Of a stretch of DNA of 45,673 bases, positions 7,695-15,944 are shown one piece after another (the first letter of the stretch is position 1; the number at the start of each line of letters is the position of its first letter). Below the pieces are notes generated by a model. That model saw only the letters and a list, made by a program, of their open reading frames with translations, was not told the DNA's origin and ran no database searches. Made by a program: the position numbers and the translations under genes. Source of the stretch: Saprospiraceae bacterium (GTDB lineage Bacteria; Bacteroidota; Bacteroidia; Chitinophagales; Saprospiraceae). The stretch lies in assembly GCA_021604865.1 (NCBI GenBank), contig BQJU01000057.1:1-45673 (forward strand), in the 5' to 3' direction.

Positions 7695-8996
7695 ATGATT
7701 CGTTTTATTCTTACGCTTTTAGTTATTGGGGTGTTGGGAAACATGCAGGCACAGCAGTTTGCTGCGCCCAGTGGTTGCGGATATGATCACTATGTGCATT
7801 ATCTCGATCAGACCTACCCCGGATTTAAACAGGCTGCAGACGATCTTTTTCAACGCAATGCTGAAGGCATTTCCAGCCGCGACCTTGAATTGCTGACCAT
7901 TCCGGTAGTGGTACATGTTGTATGGCAAAATGAGGAACAAAACCTTGCCGACAGCTTGATCGAACAGGTGATTGATGTATTAAACGAAGATTATCGTCGC
8001 CTCAATGCTGATGCGGGTTTGGTACGCGCGGAATTTGAAGATGTGGTAGGTGATGCATTTATTGAATTTGAGCTGGCGGGCATTGAGCGGGTAGAGACGG
8101 AGGCCAGTTTTGAACTCGATCTTTTAGGTGGTGGTTTGCCAGATAATGTAAAACAAAGTACCGAAGGTGGTAGTGATGCCTGGAATACAACACAATACCT
8201 CAATATTTGGGTATGTAATATAGAAGGAGGTAGCCTATTGGGCTACGCTTATCCGCCTGCAGGTTTGGACCATTGGCCAGAAGGGGCCGATGCTCCGAGT
8301 CCGAATTTGGACGGCGTGGTGATTCACTATCCGGTATTTAAGCGTACGGGGACTTATACTGCTACCGGCCTGTTGGGTGGGGGCGAAACCACGGTGCCGG
8401 TACGCGGGCGTGCCATTACCCATGAGGTTGCTCATTATCTCGGTCTGCGCCACATTTGGGGTGATGGACTGCTTTCCCTGATCGGATTTCCTGACTGTGA
8501 TGCCGACGATGGGGTAGAGGATACCCCACAGCAAGGCCTCTCCAGCCAGTTTCAATGTGATCCTACCCAGAACACCTGTACAGATATTGGAACGGACCTG
8601 CCGGATATGTTTGAAAATTTTATGGATTATGCTGCCGACGATTGTATGAATAGCTTTACCCTGCAGCAGATCGCCATCATGCGTAGCGTATTGGAAAATG
8701 AGCGCAATGGCCTGATCGGTGAGCCGGTCAATAATGAGGAAATTGTGGCGGCTGAAAATCCTATCCGGGTATATCCTAATCCGGTTTCCCGGCAATTATA
8801 TGTTGCCACCAATCTTCCGCTTTCCTCTACCTGCCAGATCCAGTTATTTGATACACAGGGCAGACTGCTCAAAACGGCAAAAAGTGGTATCCATGAAACT
8901 ATTGCCGTAGATGTTTCCGACCTGCCTACTGGTTTGTATGGTCTGAGAATTACACAGGGCAAGCAGCATTATTTTCAGCGGGTGCTGGTTGAGTAA
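7695..8996 (+). CDS. M43-family (pappalysin-like) zinc metalloprotease with T9SS type A sorting domain
   Basis: The protein has 433 residues with a signal peptide (MIRFILTLLVIGVLGNMQAQ). The zinc site is H243-E244-x-x-H247-x-x-G-x-x-H253 (HEVAHYLGLRH), typical of metzincins, and the later FENFMDYAADDCMNSF contains the M43-type Cys-Met segment with M318 as the likely Met-turn. Cysteine spacing around DCDADDGVEDTPQQ also fits the M43B group (ulilysin, pappalysin). The last ~80 residues (VYPNPVSRQLYV ... GLYGLRITQGKQHYFQRVLV) are a type IX secretion C-terminal domain of type A, so the enzyme should be secreted or attached to the cell surface. It most likely degrades extracellular protein. A strong hairpin terminator follows at 9025-9083. 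Confidence 0.92.
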   Translation: MIRFILTLLVIGVLGNMQAQQFAAPSGCGYDHYVHYLDQTYPGFKQAADDLFQRNAEGISSRDLELLTIPVVVHVVWQNEEQNLADSLIEQVIDVLNEDYRRLNADAGLVRAEFEDVVGDAFIEFELAGIERVETEASFELDLLGGGLPDNVKQSTEGGSDAWNTTQYLNIWVCNIEGGSLLGYAYPPAGLDHWPEGADAPSPNLDGVVIHYPVFKRTGTYTATGLLGGGETTVPVRGRAITHEVAHYLGLRHIWGDGLLSLIGFPDCDADDGVEDTPQQGLSSQFQCDPTQNTCTDIGTDLPDMFENFMDYAADDCMNSFTLQQIAIMRSVLENERNGLIGEPVNNEEIVAAENPIRVYPNPVSRQLYVATNLPLSSTCQIQLFDTQGRLLKTAKSGIHETIAVDVSDLPTGLYGLRITQGKQHYFQRVLVE

Positions 8997-9024
8997 ATAG
9001 CGGGACATTGGTGTATAAAAAGAA

Positions 9025-9083
9025 GCATCTTTCCATCTTTAAAGTCTGCCCGACTTGGAAAATGGAAAGATGCAATTTTTTAT
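9025..9083. terminator. Bidirectional intrinsic terminator
   Basis: GCATCTTTCCAT (9025-9036) and ATGGAAAGATGC (9062-9073) are perfect 12-bp arms with a 25-nt loop. On the plus strand AATTTTTTAT follows; on the minus strand the stem is followed by TTCTTTTTATAC. It lies between the convergent ends of the metalloprotease gene and the cytochrome-like lipoprotein gene and can serve both. Confidence 0.85.
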
Positions 9084-9119
9084 AGTTCGATACGTACGAG
9101 CTTCGAGGCCAAACAGGCA

Positions 9120-10649
9120 CTACTTCAATTCGAGCTCCGTACCCACCAAATATTTCTTCGATGCCTCCAACATCTGGGCATTTGCTGGAGTGCCCATTTT
9201 CAACAAATCCGGAGCAAAAGTTGGTTTGCCATTGCCAAAATCAAGCAAAAAGCTAAAGTCGGTCCCAAAACTGGTTTGCGCTACCCCATGGCAGCCTTTA
9301 CAACCGCCCATATTAAACAATTGAGTATCATAGATAAGGTTATTGCCACTAAAAGAATCTACTCCAAAACCCGGGCCGCTGAACACAGATAAAAAGGAAT
9401 CAGATTCGATTACAAAATTAGCCATATAGTAGTTTTTGCTGGGGTCTTCTGCCAAACTATTGTATGGTAAGGACTGCACCCCAATCAGCCGGTAATATTG
9501 CCAGATGCTTTCCTTGTTCAGGCCCTTCAATTGACTCCATACCTTGTTGGTAACTGAATCCAGATAAGCCGGCACCACATGCTGATTGTCTAAAACTGGC
9601 TTCAAGCCTCCCGTTTCTTTACCTGTATTAGGGTCGAGAATGACATAATTCATATTGGCATTGCGATCATCCACCTGTTCCCAGGAAGCAAAGATGAAAT
9701 CCGGGAAATTCTGTGTTTTGTGGATGATGTGAATACCTACGAGACCAAATACCGCATTGTGATAATAGATGGTCTCACCGGGACCTTGGGTGTAATACAA
9801 TACCTTCTTCATATAAAACCGGGTAGTATCATCCTTGGCCGGGTCGAGCTTACGCCAGGCCGTTTTTACTTCTATAGCCCCTTCATAGGTAGCTCCATTA
9901 CCATTGGGTATTTGCGCGCCGCCACAAGGCAGGCAGATCACATTTTGGGCAGGAGGGCAATTACAACTGCTGGTAGCCCCTTCATAATAAGCCTTGTATT
10001 TCACAAGATTGTTGAAGGTATTGCTAATGGCTGTTTTCAGCACAGTTGTATCCTCCAGGTTTTGCATAAAATAATCGTATTCATCCTGATTGACTTTCGC
10101 CTGATAGAGCACCATTTGATCCAGGCTCCCATGTGCATAGACATCACAGGATCCAATTTCATTGTTTTCATCCAGATTGTTGAATAATTCAAAGCTAGGG
10201 TTTTCTCCTGGTGCAGGTTTGATATTGCTAGTATCCCCAAAGCTATAATGAGGGGCAGAATTGAAAGGCATAATCTTGCCAAAGAAAGGCCGTAGTTCTG
10301 TCCGGTGGGCATAGGTTTCCCAAACAAGCAGGTCAGGATAGGCCCCGGCCGATTGGTAAGACCAGCTGTTGTCGGCCTGGCCTCTTTTCGGATTGGCCGT
10401 GGTATAAGACGATTTCCAGTTCAATGCCAGAAATTCCTCCCAGGCAAACTTGGCAATATCTTCGATACTGGCCGTGCGGGCAATGTCCTTGGGTACGGTG
10501 GAACTGATATTGATGTAAGGGGCTTCAACAAGCTCGGTTTCTTCGGCCGGTTTTTCGGTCCTATCGCAAAACCAGAATGAGGTAACAATAAAAAGGAACA
10601 GCAACGATCTACTGAACCCAATAAGGGAAATACGCATTGGTTTTTTCAT
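9120..10649 (-). CDS. CxxCH-containing lipoprotein, cytochrome c-like, beside the tyrosinase/LodA cassette
   Basis: The product has 509 residues. The N-terminus (hydrophobic segment ending SFWFC, then DRTEKP) looks like a lipoprotein signal with a poor lipobox, so membrane anchoring is likely but not certain. Near the C-terminus is one c-type heme motif, CKGCH (in NMGGCKGCHGVAQTS), with a Met-containing tail (LLKMGTPANAQM) that could give the sixth ligand. The long middle part has conserved-looking segments (FAWEEFLALNW, VWETYAHRTELRPFF, EVKTAWRKLDP, GLVGIHIIHKT) and an extra Cys cluster (SSCNCPPAQNVICLPCGG). I think it belongs to a family of large proteins with a single C-terminal cytochrome motif but cannot name a reaction. 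It is transcribed away from the tyrosinase gene; the shared location suggests an electron-transfer role (inference). Confidence 0.7.
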   Translation of the reverse strand: MKKPMRISLIGFSRSLLFLFIVTSFWFCDRTEKPAEETELVEAPYINISSTVPKDIARTASIEDIAKFAWEEFLALNWKSSYTTANPKRGQADNSWSYQSAGAYPDLLVWETYAHRTELRPFFGKIMPFNSAPHYSFGDTSNIKPAPGENPSFELFNNLDENNEIGSCDVYAHGSLDQMVLYQAKVNQDEYDYFMQNLEDTTVLKTAISNTFNNLVKYKAYYEGATSSCNCPPAQNVICLPCGGAQIPNGNGATYEGAIEVKTAWRKLDPAKDDTTRFYMKKVLYYTQGPGETIYYHNAVFGLVGIHIIHKTQNFPDFIFASWEQVDDRNANMNYVILDPNTGKETGGLKPVLDNQHVVPAYLDSVTNKVWSQLKGLNKESIWQYYRLIGVQSLPYNSLAEDPSKNYYMANFVIESDSFLSVFSGPGFGVDSFSGNNLIYDTQLFNMGGCKGCHGVAQTSFGTDFSFLLDFGNGKPTFAPDLLKMGTPANAQMLEASKKYLVGTELELK

Positions 10650-10692
10650 TTTGTAAAGGTTTTAGATGTAAAGATTTTAATATCCAGAAAAC

Positions 10693-10825
10693 ATGGTCTT
10701 AGGGCACCTCCCAAGGGCCGCTATATTGCGGGGTTCGCTATTCGCTCAGCCTGCGGCCTTGCAGGCCTTGTCCGGTGTTGCACACCGCCCCTCCATAGCG
10801 CTGGTGCGGCATCCGTCCCTACCTA
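10693..10825. repeat. GC-rich dispersed repeat element in the divergent intergenic region
   Basis: The 353 bp between the cytochrome-like gene and the tyrosinase gene (10650-11002) contain a GC-rich block unlike its AT-rich flanks, with nested palindromes (for example GCCTGCGGCCTTGCAGGC, and GGTGTTGCACACC at about 10778). It has no coding character and no transposase. It resembles the compact palindromic elements that Bacteroidota genomes carry in many copies; that it is multicopy here is inference. A sequence TAACTTTA at 10968-10975 could be the -7 box for the tyrosinase gene, but no good -33 box stands at the right distance. Confidence 0.5.
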
Positions 10826-11002
10826 CAAAGTTGTTCAAAAATCAACCTGAATGTAAGCGGAATACTACCCAAACCACAAATCCGGTATAAATACCCATTG
10901 GGGTAGGTGTTATCTCCCCTTTGTTTTTCTGGGTAATAATGCGCTGGTTACCACATAAGAGATGCCCTAACTTTAACCCCTGAAACCTACAACCCTTCAT
11001 TT

Positions 11003-13153
11003 ATGGCAACCAAACAAAAAAAAGGTCCAGGTAAACCCAAGTCCCGCCTGGATCACGTCAGAGCTATTCTCAATAAAGCTGCAGGAGATTCCACTGCAGA
11101 CTATCAAGGATACGGTCGTTTCTGGGACCTTCCGCTAAAGGAATTTCTGGAAGTATCTATTTATAGCATTCGCATGATTGCTCCGTTACCTGAGCCTATT
11201 GACTGCTCAACATTCGGGATGCAGGAGACCACCACCAATGCTGCTCCCGAAAGCAACAGCTGTTGTGGCAATAAGGAAACTCAACCCCCGCCAGCATCAA
11301 GTTCAGATTGTTGCAGTGGAGCGGACACTCCGACTACCACCACACCAGGGCGAGGCGCCAAATCAGGCCTGATTATCGGCTTGAAAGGCGAATTCCCATT
11401 TGACGGAAGTCATTTTCCTCTGTTACCTTGGGGGGGAACGCAGGTGTCAGCCGAAGATATCCTGTATATTTCCAACTGGATTGATGACGGTTGCCCTGAT
11501 GAGGACCACCAGGTGGCGGTGGACAAACAAAAGTCTGAAGCGCTGGCTACCGGTCAGGAAGCACATGTTGTTTCCGACCGACCCACCAACGTGATCAAAA
11601 ATGAGTCAGATGGCTTGAAACAACGCAAAAACATCGAATTCCTCACGGAGGATGAGATTTGCAAATTCCGCTACGCCATCCAGGAATTGCTTAGCCTGGA
11701 TAAATTTCCACTGGATAATAGAAATTATACCTACTGGGGACGCCTTCATGGCGACGAATGCCAGCACGGTTGGGAACAGTTTTTGACCTGGCATCGTATG
11801 TTTTTATACGAATTTGAACAGCGGTTGCAAGACGTCGTACCCGATGTGACTTTGCCCTACTGGAATTGGCCAATGGATATGTACCTCAAGGGGTTCCTGC
11901 CTCCACAGAAAGAGGTTATGAAAAACTTCTCCAAAAAAATAAAAAAGAAGATTCCCCGGGAAATGGTCAGTGGCGTTATTCCAACCATTCTCCGTTGTTA
12001 CCTTACTGAAGAAGCTGCCAAAAGACTTGTCGCCCAGGGAGTGCCCGCCAGCATTAGTGAAATGGTAGGCTTTCAATACAATTCCGGCCTGGAATTCTTC
12101 TGGGGAGTGGAACAGCTCATTGGTAAGCAGGCACTTGCTCAGCACAAATTAGCCATCCGTGCCGAACTCTTAAAGGTAAATCCACTGTGGTATCCTTACC
12201 GCTATCCTGCTAATTTTTATGATGCTAACGGAAAGGCTTTAGGTGAAGCAGGCATGCAGTCAAAATTCAATCACCATTATCCGCGTACCAAAGATGTAGC
12301 GCAAATTTTGCAAGTGAGCAATTGGACTGATTTTGGCGGAGGACCACAATACGACGCATCTTATGGGGTGCTCGACATGAATCCCCATAATACCATTCAT
12401 ATCTGGTCGGGTGGTTTTAACCCAAATTTTGACCCCAATAATCCCGACCCCAATGAACCTCAGTTTGGCGATATGCTGAATAACCTGACCGCTGGTTATG
12501 ATCCCATCTTTTGGCCCCACCACTCCAATGTAGACCGTCTTTTCAACCGCTGGCAGGAACTACATCCTGGTCTGGACCCGGCAGATACGACCGCCTCTTT
12601 ATCTGGCCTGGATTATACCGTCAAAGATGCCCTTACCATCAAACGACTAGGTTATGAATACGTCATTGGTAGTTATTATGTGGAAACGAATCAAGGCATG
12701 AAAATGTCAAAATTCAACTCTACAAAATTGGGGACATCTTCGATGATGCTGGCTAATCACCTCAAGGCGGAATTGCGTTTGCATAACGTTATCCAACCTT
12801 CGGTTTCTTATGGCTTGAGGGTCTTTATCAATCAGCCTGATGCCGATAGCAAAACGCCGGTTACGGACAATCCTAATTATGCGGGATTTGTTAGCTTTTT
12901 TGGTCATGGCGATTGTATCGGTGGCCCTGGCCATTGTGATCCACCAAAAAACAATCCCAGCCGATTTGATTTTCGGTCGATGCACCACAATACACCCCGA
13001 AATGTCAAGCTAGATGTCACAGATGCCGTCAAAAAACTGGTAGATAAGGGAGCCAATGACCTGCAAATATCCTTGGTTGTTATAGGACCGGGAAGTGAGG
13101 TGGCCCCAAAACTCTTACAAATGAATGGTCTTTCTATGAATTTTTCGGACTAA
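11003..13153 (+). CDS. Tyrosinase-family type 3 copper oxidase
   Basis: This 716-residue protein has both copper sites. CuA: H249 (RLHGDE), H255 (CQHG) and H264 (TWHRMFLYEFE). CuB: H462 and H466 (NPHNTIHIW) and the H506-H507 pair in DPIFWPHHSNVDRLFNRW. C253 sits two residues before H255, the Cys-x-His pattern that forms a thioether bond in fungal tyrosinases and molluscan hemocyanins. The family oxidises monophenols or diphenols to quinones with O2. There is a ~200-residue N-terminal extension with two Cys pairs (C87-C88, C103-C104) in a low-complexity region and a segment LYISNWIDDGCPDED, and a ~180-residue C-terminal domain rich in beta strands. No signal peptide is seen. The gene leads a cassette with the LodA-like gene 56 bp downstream. 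Substrate unknown. Confidence 0.9.
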   Translation: MATKQKKGPGKPKSRLDHVRAILNKAAGDSTADYQGYGRFWDLPLKEFLEVSIYSIRMIAPLPEPIDCSTFGMQETTTNAAPESNSCCGNKETQPPPASSSDCCSGADTPTTTTPGRGAKSGLIIGLKGEFPFDGSHFPLLPWGGTQVSAEDILYISNWIDDGCPDEDHQVAVDKQKSEALATGQEAHVVSDRPTNVIKNESDGLKQRKNIEFLTEDEICKFRYAIQELLSLDKFPLDNRNYTYWGRLHGDECQHGWEQFLTWHRMFLYEFEQRLQDVVPDVTLPYWNWPMDMYLKGFLPPQKEVMKNFSKKIKKKIPREMVSGVIPTILRCYLTEEAAKRLVAQGVPASISEMVGFQYNSGLEFFWGVEQLIGKQALAQHKLAIRAELLKVNPLWYPYRYPANFYDANGKALGEAGMQSKFNHHYPRTKDVAQILQVSNWTDFGGGPQYDASYGVLDMNPHNTIHIWSGGFNPNFDPNNPDPNEPQFGDMLNNLTAGYDPIFWPHHSNVDRLFNRWQELHPGLDPADTTASLSGLDYTVKDALTIKRLGYEYVIGSYYVETNQGMKMSKFNSTKLGTSSMMLANHLKAELRLHNVIQPSVSYGLRVFINQPDADSKTPVTDNPNYAGFVSFFGHGDCIGGPGHCDPPKNNPSRFDFRSMHHNTPRNVKLDVTDAVKKLVDKGANDLQISLVVIGPGSEVAPKLLQMNGLSMNFSD

Positions 13154-13209
13154 CCAGACCATTTCATTTGCATGAACCACATTAAACAATCAGTAAATTC
13201 TATAATAAT

Positions 13210-15372
13210 ATGCAAGCGAACGATTTAACAACCAAATATAAAATTCACCCGGCTATCGGTATTGCCCGGGTAGGGGATAGTCCCACGGATATTTACCTGG
13301 CTCCTGAAACGGAAGGTGGCCTACCTATCGCATGTGACGAGCAAGGCAATGCAACCCTGGATGCAAAAGGCCAGGAACAAACGACCTCCAATTTTAAAGA
13401 CAGCAGCAATCGGGTGAAACGCCAGGCTGCCCGCTTTCAGATTTATGTTTACGATGAAAAAAATCCCCATGGCAGAGAACTACAGGTGGGGGATATTATC
13501 CAGGGAGAAGGCACTTCCGGTAAATTGGTCGATATTGAATGGACGGTTTGGATGGCCAATAAAAAATCCAGCTGGTACCAGTTTGCACAACTTGAAGGGG
13601 AGCATGGCTACGCGCCTGATCATCCCTTGCGCAATGCCGATGTCCAGGGAACCGACCGTCAAAAGCTGATCATCGATCCGGGGGCACAAACGGTTTATGG
13701 GATGAAACAAGGACAACAATCGGCCAGTTTCACTCAAGGAGAAAACGAAGGGCAAAGTCAGAATTTTCCACCGCCCTTAATTCCGAACTCCATCACCAGC
13801 CTCGGCGCTATCAATACCATTCAAACCAAGGATAAAAATATTCGATTGATCGTCAGAGGTGGCCTTGGCAATTCCGGGTCTTACAAACAGGAGTTCCCTC
13901 AACCCAAAATCTCGCACTATGCCAATAATGAGGGGTGGTTTGATGACATCTCCGACGGCCCGGTGACGGCCAAACTGATCTATCAGGATGACCTGGATCA
14001 CCAGTTGCGGTATCAGGTAGTACATGACCCGGCCTGGGTAATTGTGGGGTATCCTTCCTTTGCACCGCAAATAGTGGATATGATTACTATCGATGATCTG
14101 GTTTATGATCTTTCTGTTCGGCAGTTTGCCTACAATACCTACCTCTATGGTCGGGGCAATTTTGATACGCCTGAAAAGATCAACCCGGAAGATACGGACG
14201 CCTTGGATTTTTGGCGGGATAGTCCTAAAACTTACAACCCGGACTATTACCCTTATTTCTATAAGGAAATCTGGCCCATTCTTACCCGTCCTTATTATAT
14301 GCAATATACCACTTCGGTATTGGCTACTTCCAATGATGCCCACGAAATTGGGGCCCGCGGTGATTTTGACGAAAGTCTGGTATCACAGCCACCCAAACAT
14401 GGTGAGCGTGATGTCTACAAATCCATGCGCATATTCATTTATGAAGCATTACGTCGGCCCGGCGAAGAAAACCAGTTGCTGATTACCCGTCCAGACTACA
14501 ACCTGAGCCCACGACGAGAAAGACCTGGTCAGGGACAACAATCAGCCGATTATATGAAGGAGCTGATGCCTCTATTGTGTGGTGATAATCCGCTTACCAA
14601 TACCCTGCCTTCCAAGTTTTTGCGGCTGACAGATACCCAACTGTTTTTGTTGAAGCAATGGGCGGAGGGTAAATTCATAAATGAAAAGCAAGAAGACATC
14701 CTGGATAGCCAGGTAGAGCAGCCGGTTGAAAAAGGCGTTTTGCTTGACCGTGGTGTACTGGCCAACGGATTGGGCGGTGCCTTTTGTCCAGGAGCCGAGG
14801 TAGCCTGGATTATTCGCAATCCGGCGATTTACAGCAAACCCTATCGTATAAAAATAGACGGAGATTATGTGCCCAATTTGACTTCACGTACAGTGAAAAC
14901 AACCCCGGGAGTAACGGCCCTGTTTTCACCTCCAGAATTGTCTACCGACAATGGTTTTGATCAGGGTATGCAACCCGGAGACCTGACAAAATACAGTGCA
15001 GTACCCTGGCAGTCGGACTTTAATGAATGCTCGGATCAATATATCGACTACACCTATGATCAATGGAATGTGCTCTATCCGGATAGTCCTCCCGATGCAC
15101 CATTAAAAAGTCAGCAAAAAACAAAACAAACGCTCTGGTGGCCGTCCCATCGACCGATGCAGGTATGGCAGCAGTTTGTCAATCATACAAAAGAAAAAGG
15201 TAAAAACGTGACAACTTATTCCTACGATCAGGTGGATTGGGCAAGGGGTATCCCTGCCACTAAAGCCGGAGATTACAAAATGGTAACCGAGTGGGCAAAA
15301 TTGGGCTTTGTAGTCAAACAAGACGTGGATCCGACTGGCCCGGCTTATGTAGAAACAGAAGCGGATGAGTGA
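13210..15372 (+). CDS. LodA-like cysteine tryptophylquinone (CTQ) amino-acid oxidase
   Basis: The 720-residue protein opens with IHPAIGIARVGDSPTDIYL, the hallmark start of LodA/GoxA-type oxidases, and carries GGAFCPGAEVAWIIRNP, the conserved block around the cysteine that becomes part of CTQ. Likely cofactor residues are C526 and W600 (AVPWQSDFNEC), 74 residues apart; the assignment is by motif and should be checked by alignment. Characterised members oxidise the epsilon-amino group of L-lysine (LodA) or glycine (GoxA) and release H2O2 and ammonia; which amino acid this one uses cannot be read from sequence. No signal peptide is visible, as is also reported for LodA. It is the second gene of the cassette and is followed by a small protein and the LodB-like maturase. 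Confidence 0.88.
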   Translation: MQANDLTTKYKIHPAIGIARVGDSPTDIYLAPETEGGLPIACDEQGNATLDAKGQEQTTSNFKDSSNRVKRQAARFQIYVYDEKNPHGRELQVGDIIQGEGTSGKLVDIEWTVWMANKKSSWYQFAQLEGEHGYAPDHPLRNADVQGTDRQKLIIDPGAQTVYGMKQGQQSASFTQGENEGQSQNFPPPLIPNSITSLGAINTIQTKDKNIRLIVRGGLGNSGSYKQEFPQPKISHYANNEGWFDDISDGPVTAKLIYQDDLDHQLRYQVVHDPAWVIVGYPSFAPQIVDMITIDDLVYDLSVRQFAYNTYLYGRGNFDTPEKINPEDTDALDFWRDSPKTYNPDYYPYFYKEIWPILTRPYYMQYTTSVLATSNDAHEIGARGDFDESLVSQPPKHGERDVYKSMRIFIYEALRRPGEENQLLITRPDYNLSPRRERPGQGQQSADYMKELMPLLCGDNPLTNTLPSKFLRLTDTQLFLLKQWAEGKFINEKQEDILDSQVEQPVEKGVLLDRGVLANGLGGAFCPGAEVAWIIRNPAIYSKPYRIKIDGDYVPNLTSRTVKTTPGVTALFSPPELSTDNGFDQGMQPGDLTKYSAVPWQSDFNECSDQYIDYTYDQWNVLYPDSPPDAPLKSQQKTKQTLWWPSHRPMQVWQQFVNHTKEKGKNVTTYSYDQVDWARGIPATKAGDYKMVTEWAKLGFVVKQDVDPTGPAYVETEADE

Positions 15373-15518
15373 GACGAGGAAAAGGAGACTTGGTGGTGTG
15401 GTGAGCGTGAGTGTGGGATAGCAATCCTTCTTTCAGGTAATGAAACCTCGGCGTAGTTGCTCCACCAAAAAAAGAAAAGCAAAAATGAATAAATACATTG
15501 CCACTAAAACCTAAAACA

Positions 15519-15941
15519 ATGCAATCAATAATCCAAGGCCTTTGGTCTTACCGCAGTTTGAATAATGATCCAAATTTGAATACTTCTTTTAATGACTTGG
15601 AGTTTGGGCAGGGAACTATCCGGATCGACCCTTCGCCGATGAATGAATTTAGTGGCTTGATCTTTGGACCGGGCTGGGAACTGGATTTGAAAGGCTCTGT
15701 CAATTATGGAGATCCCTACTGCCTGCGCTTTCAGGGCAAAGGTGTAGTGGGCGGCAACGAATGGATATACAATTATGTCGGATACATGGTAAATCCCTGG
15801 GTAAATGGGATCAATCAGGTACCCTCTATTGTTGGGTCTATCGTCAGGGTGATTCCACATCCTGGTGGTGATGGAGGATTACATCCGGCCGGCGTAGTAG
15901 CTTCCTGGTATGCAGTAAAACAAAAAGACGCAACCATTTAA
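15519..15941 (+). CDS. Small beta-rich protein of unknown function between lodA-like and lodB-like genes
   Basis: I start it at the ATG at 15519 (MQSIIQGLWSYRSL); the frame is open to a TTG a little upstream, which looks less likely. The product of 140 residues has no signal peptide or membrane helix. It is rich in Gly, Trp and Tyr and in beta-strand patterns (GTIRIDPSPMNEFSGLIFG, WELDLKGSVNYGDPYCLRF, VGGNEWIYNYVGYMV, PAGVVASWYAVKQ), suggesting a compact beta-barrel or jelly-roll fold. I do not recognise a named family. Its stop is three bases before the LodB-like start and so it is co-translated with it, which makes it a candidate accessory or substrate-binding partner of the cassette enzymes. 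Confidence 0.75.
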   Translation: MQSIIQGLWSYRSLNNDPNLNTSFNDLEFGQGTIRIDPSPMNEFSGLIFGPGWELDLKGSVNYGDPYCLRFQGKGVVGGNEWIYNYVGYMVNPWVNGINQVPSIVGSIVRVIPHPGGDGGLHPAGVVASWYAVKQKDATI

Positions 15942-15944
15942 ATA

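Noticed and set aside
8235-8795. 186-residue open frame on the minus strand inside the M43 protease gene
   Set aside because: Antisense to conserved protease sequence; no domain or start signal.
13777-14343. 188-residue open frame on the minus strand inside the LodA-like gene
   Set aside because: Antisense to the conserved oxidase; no recognisable domain.
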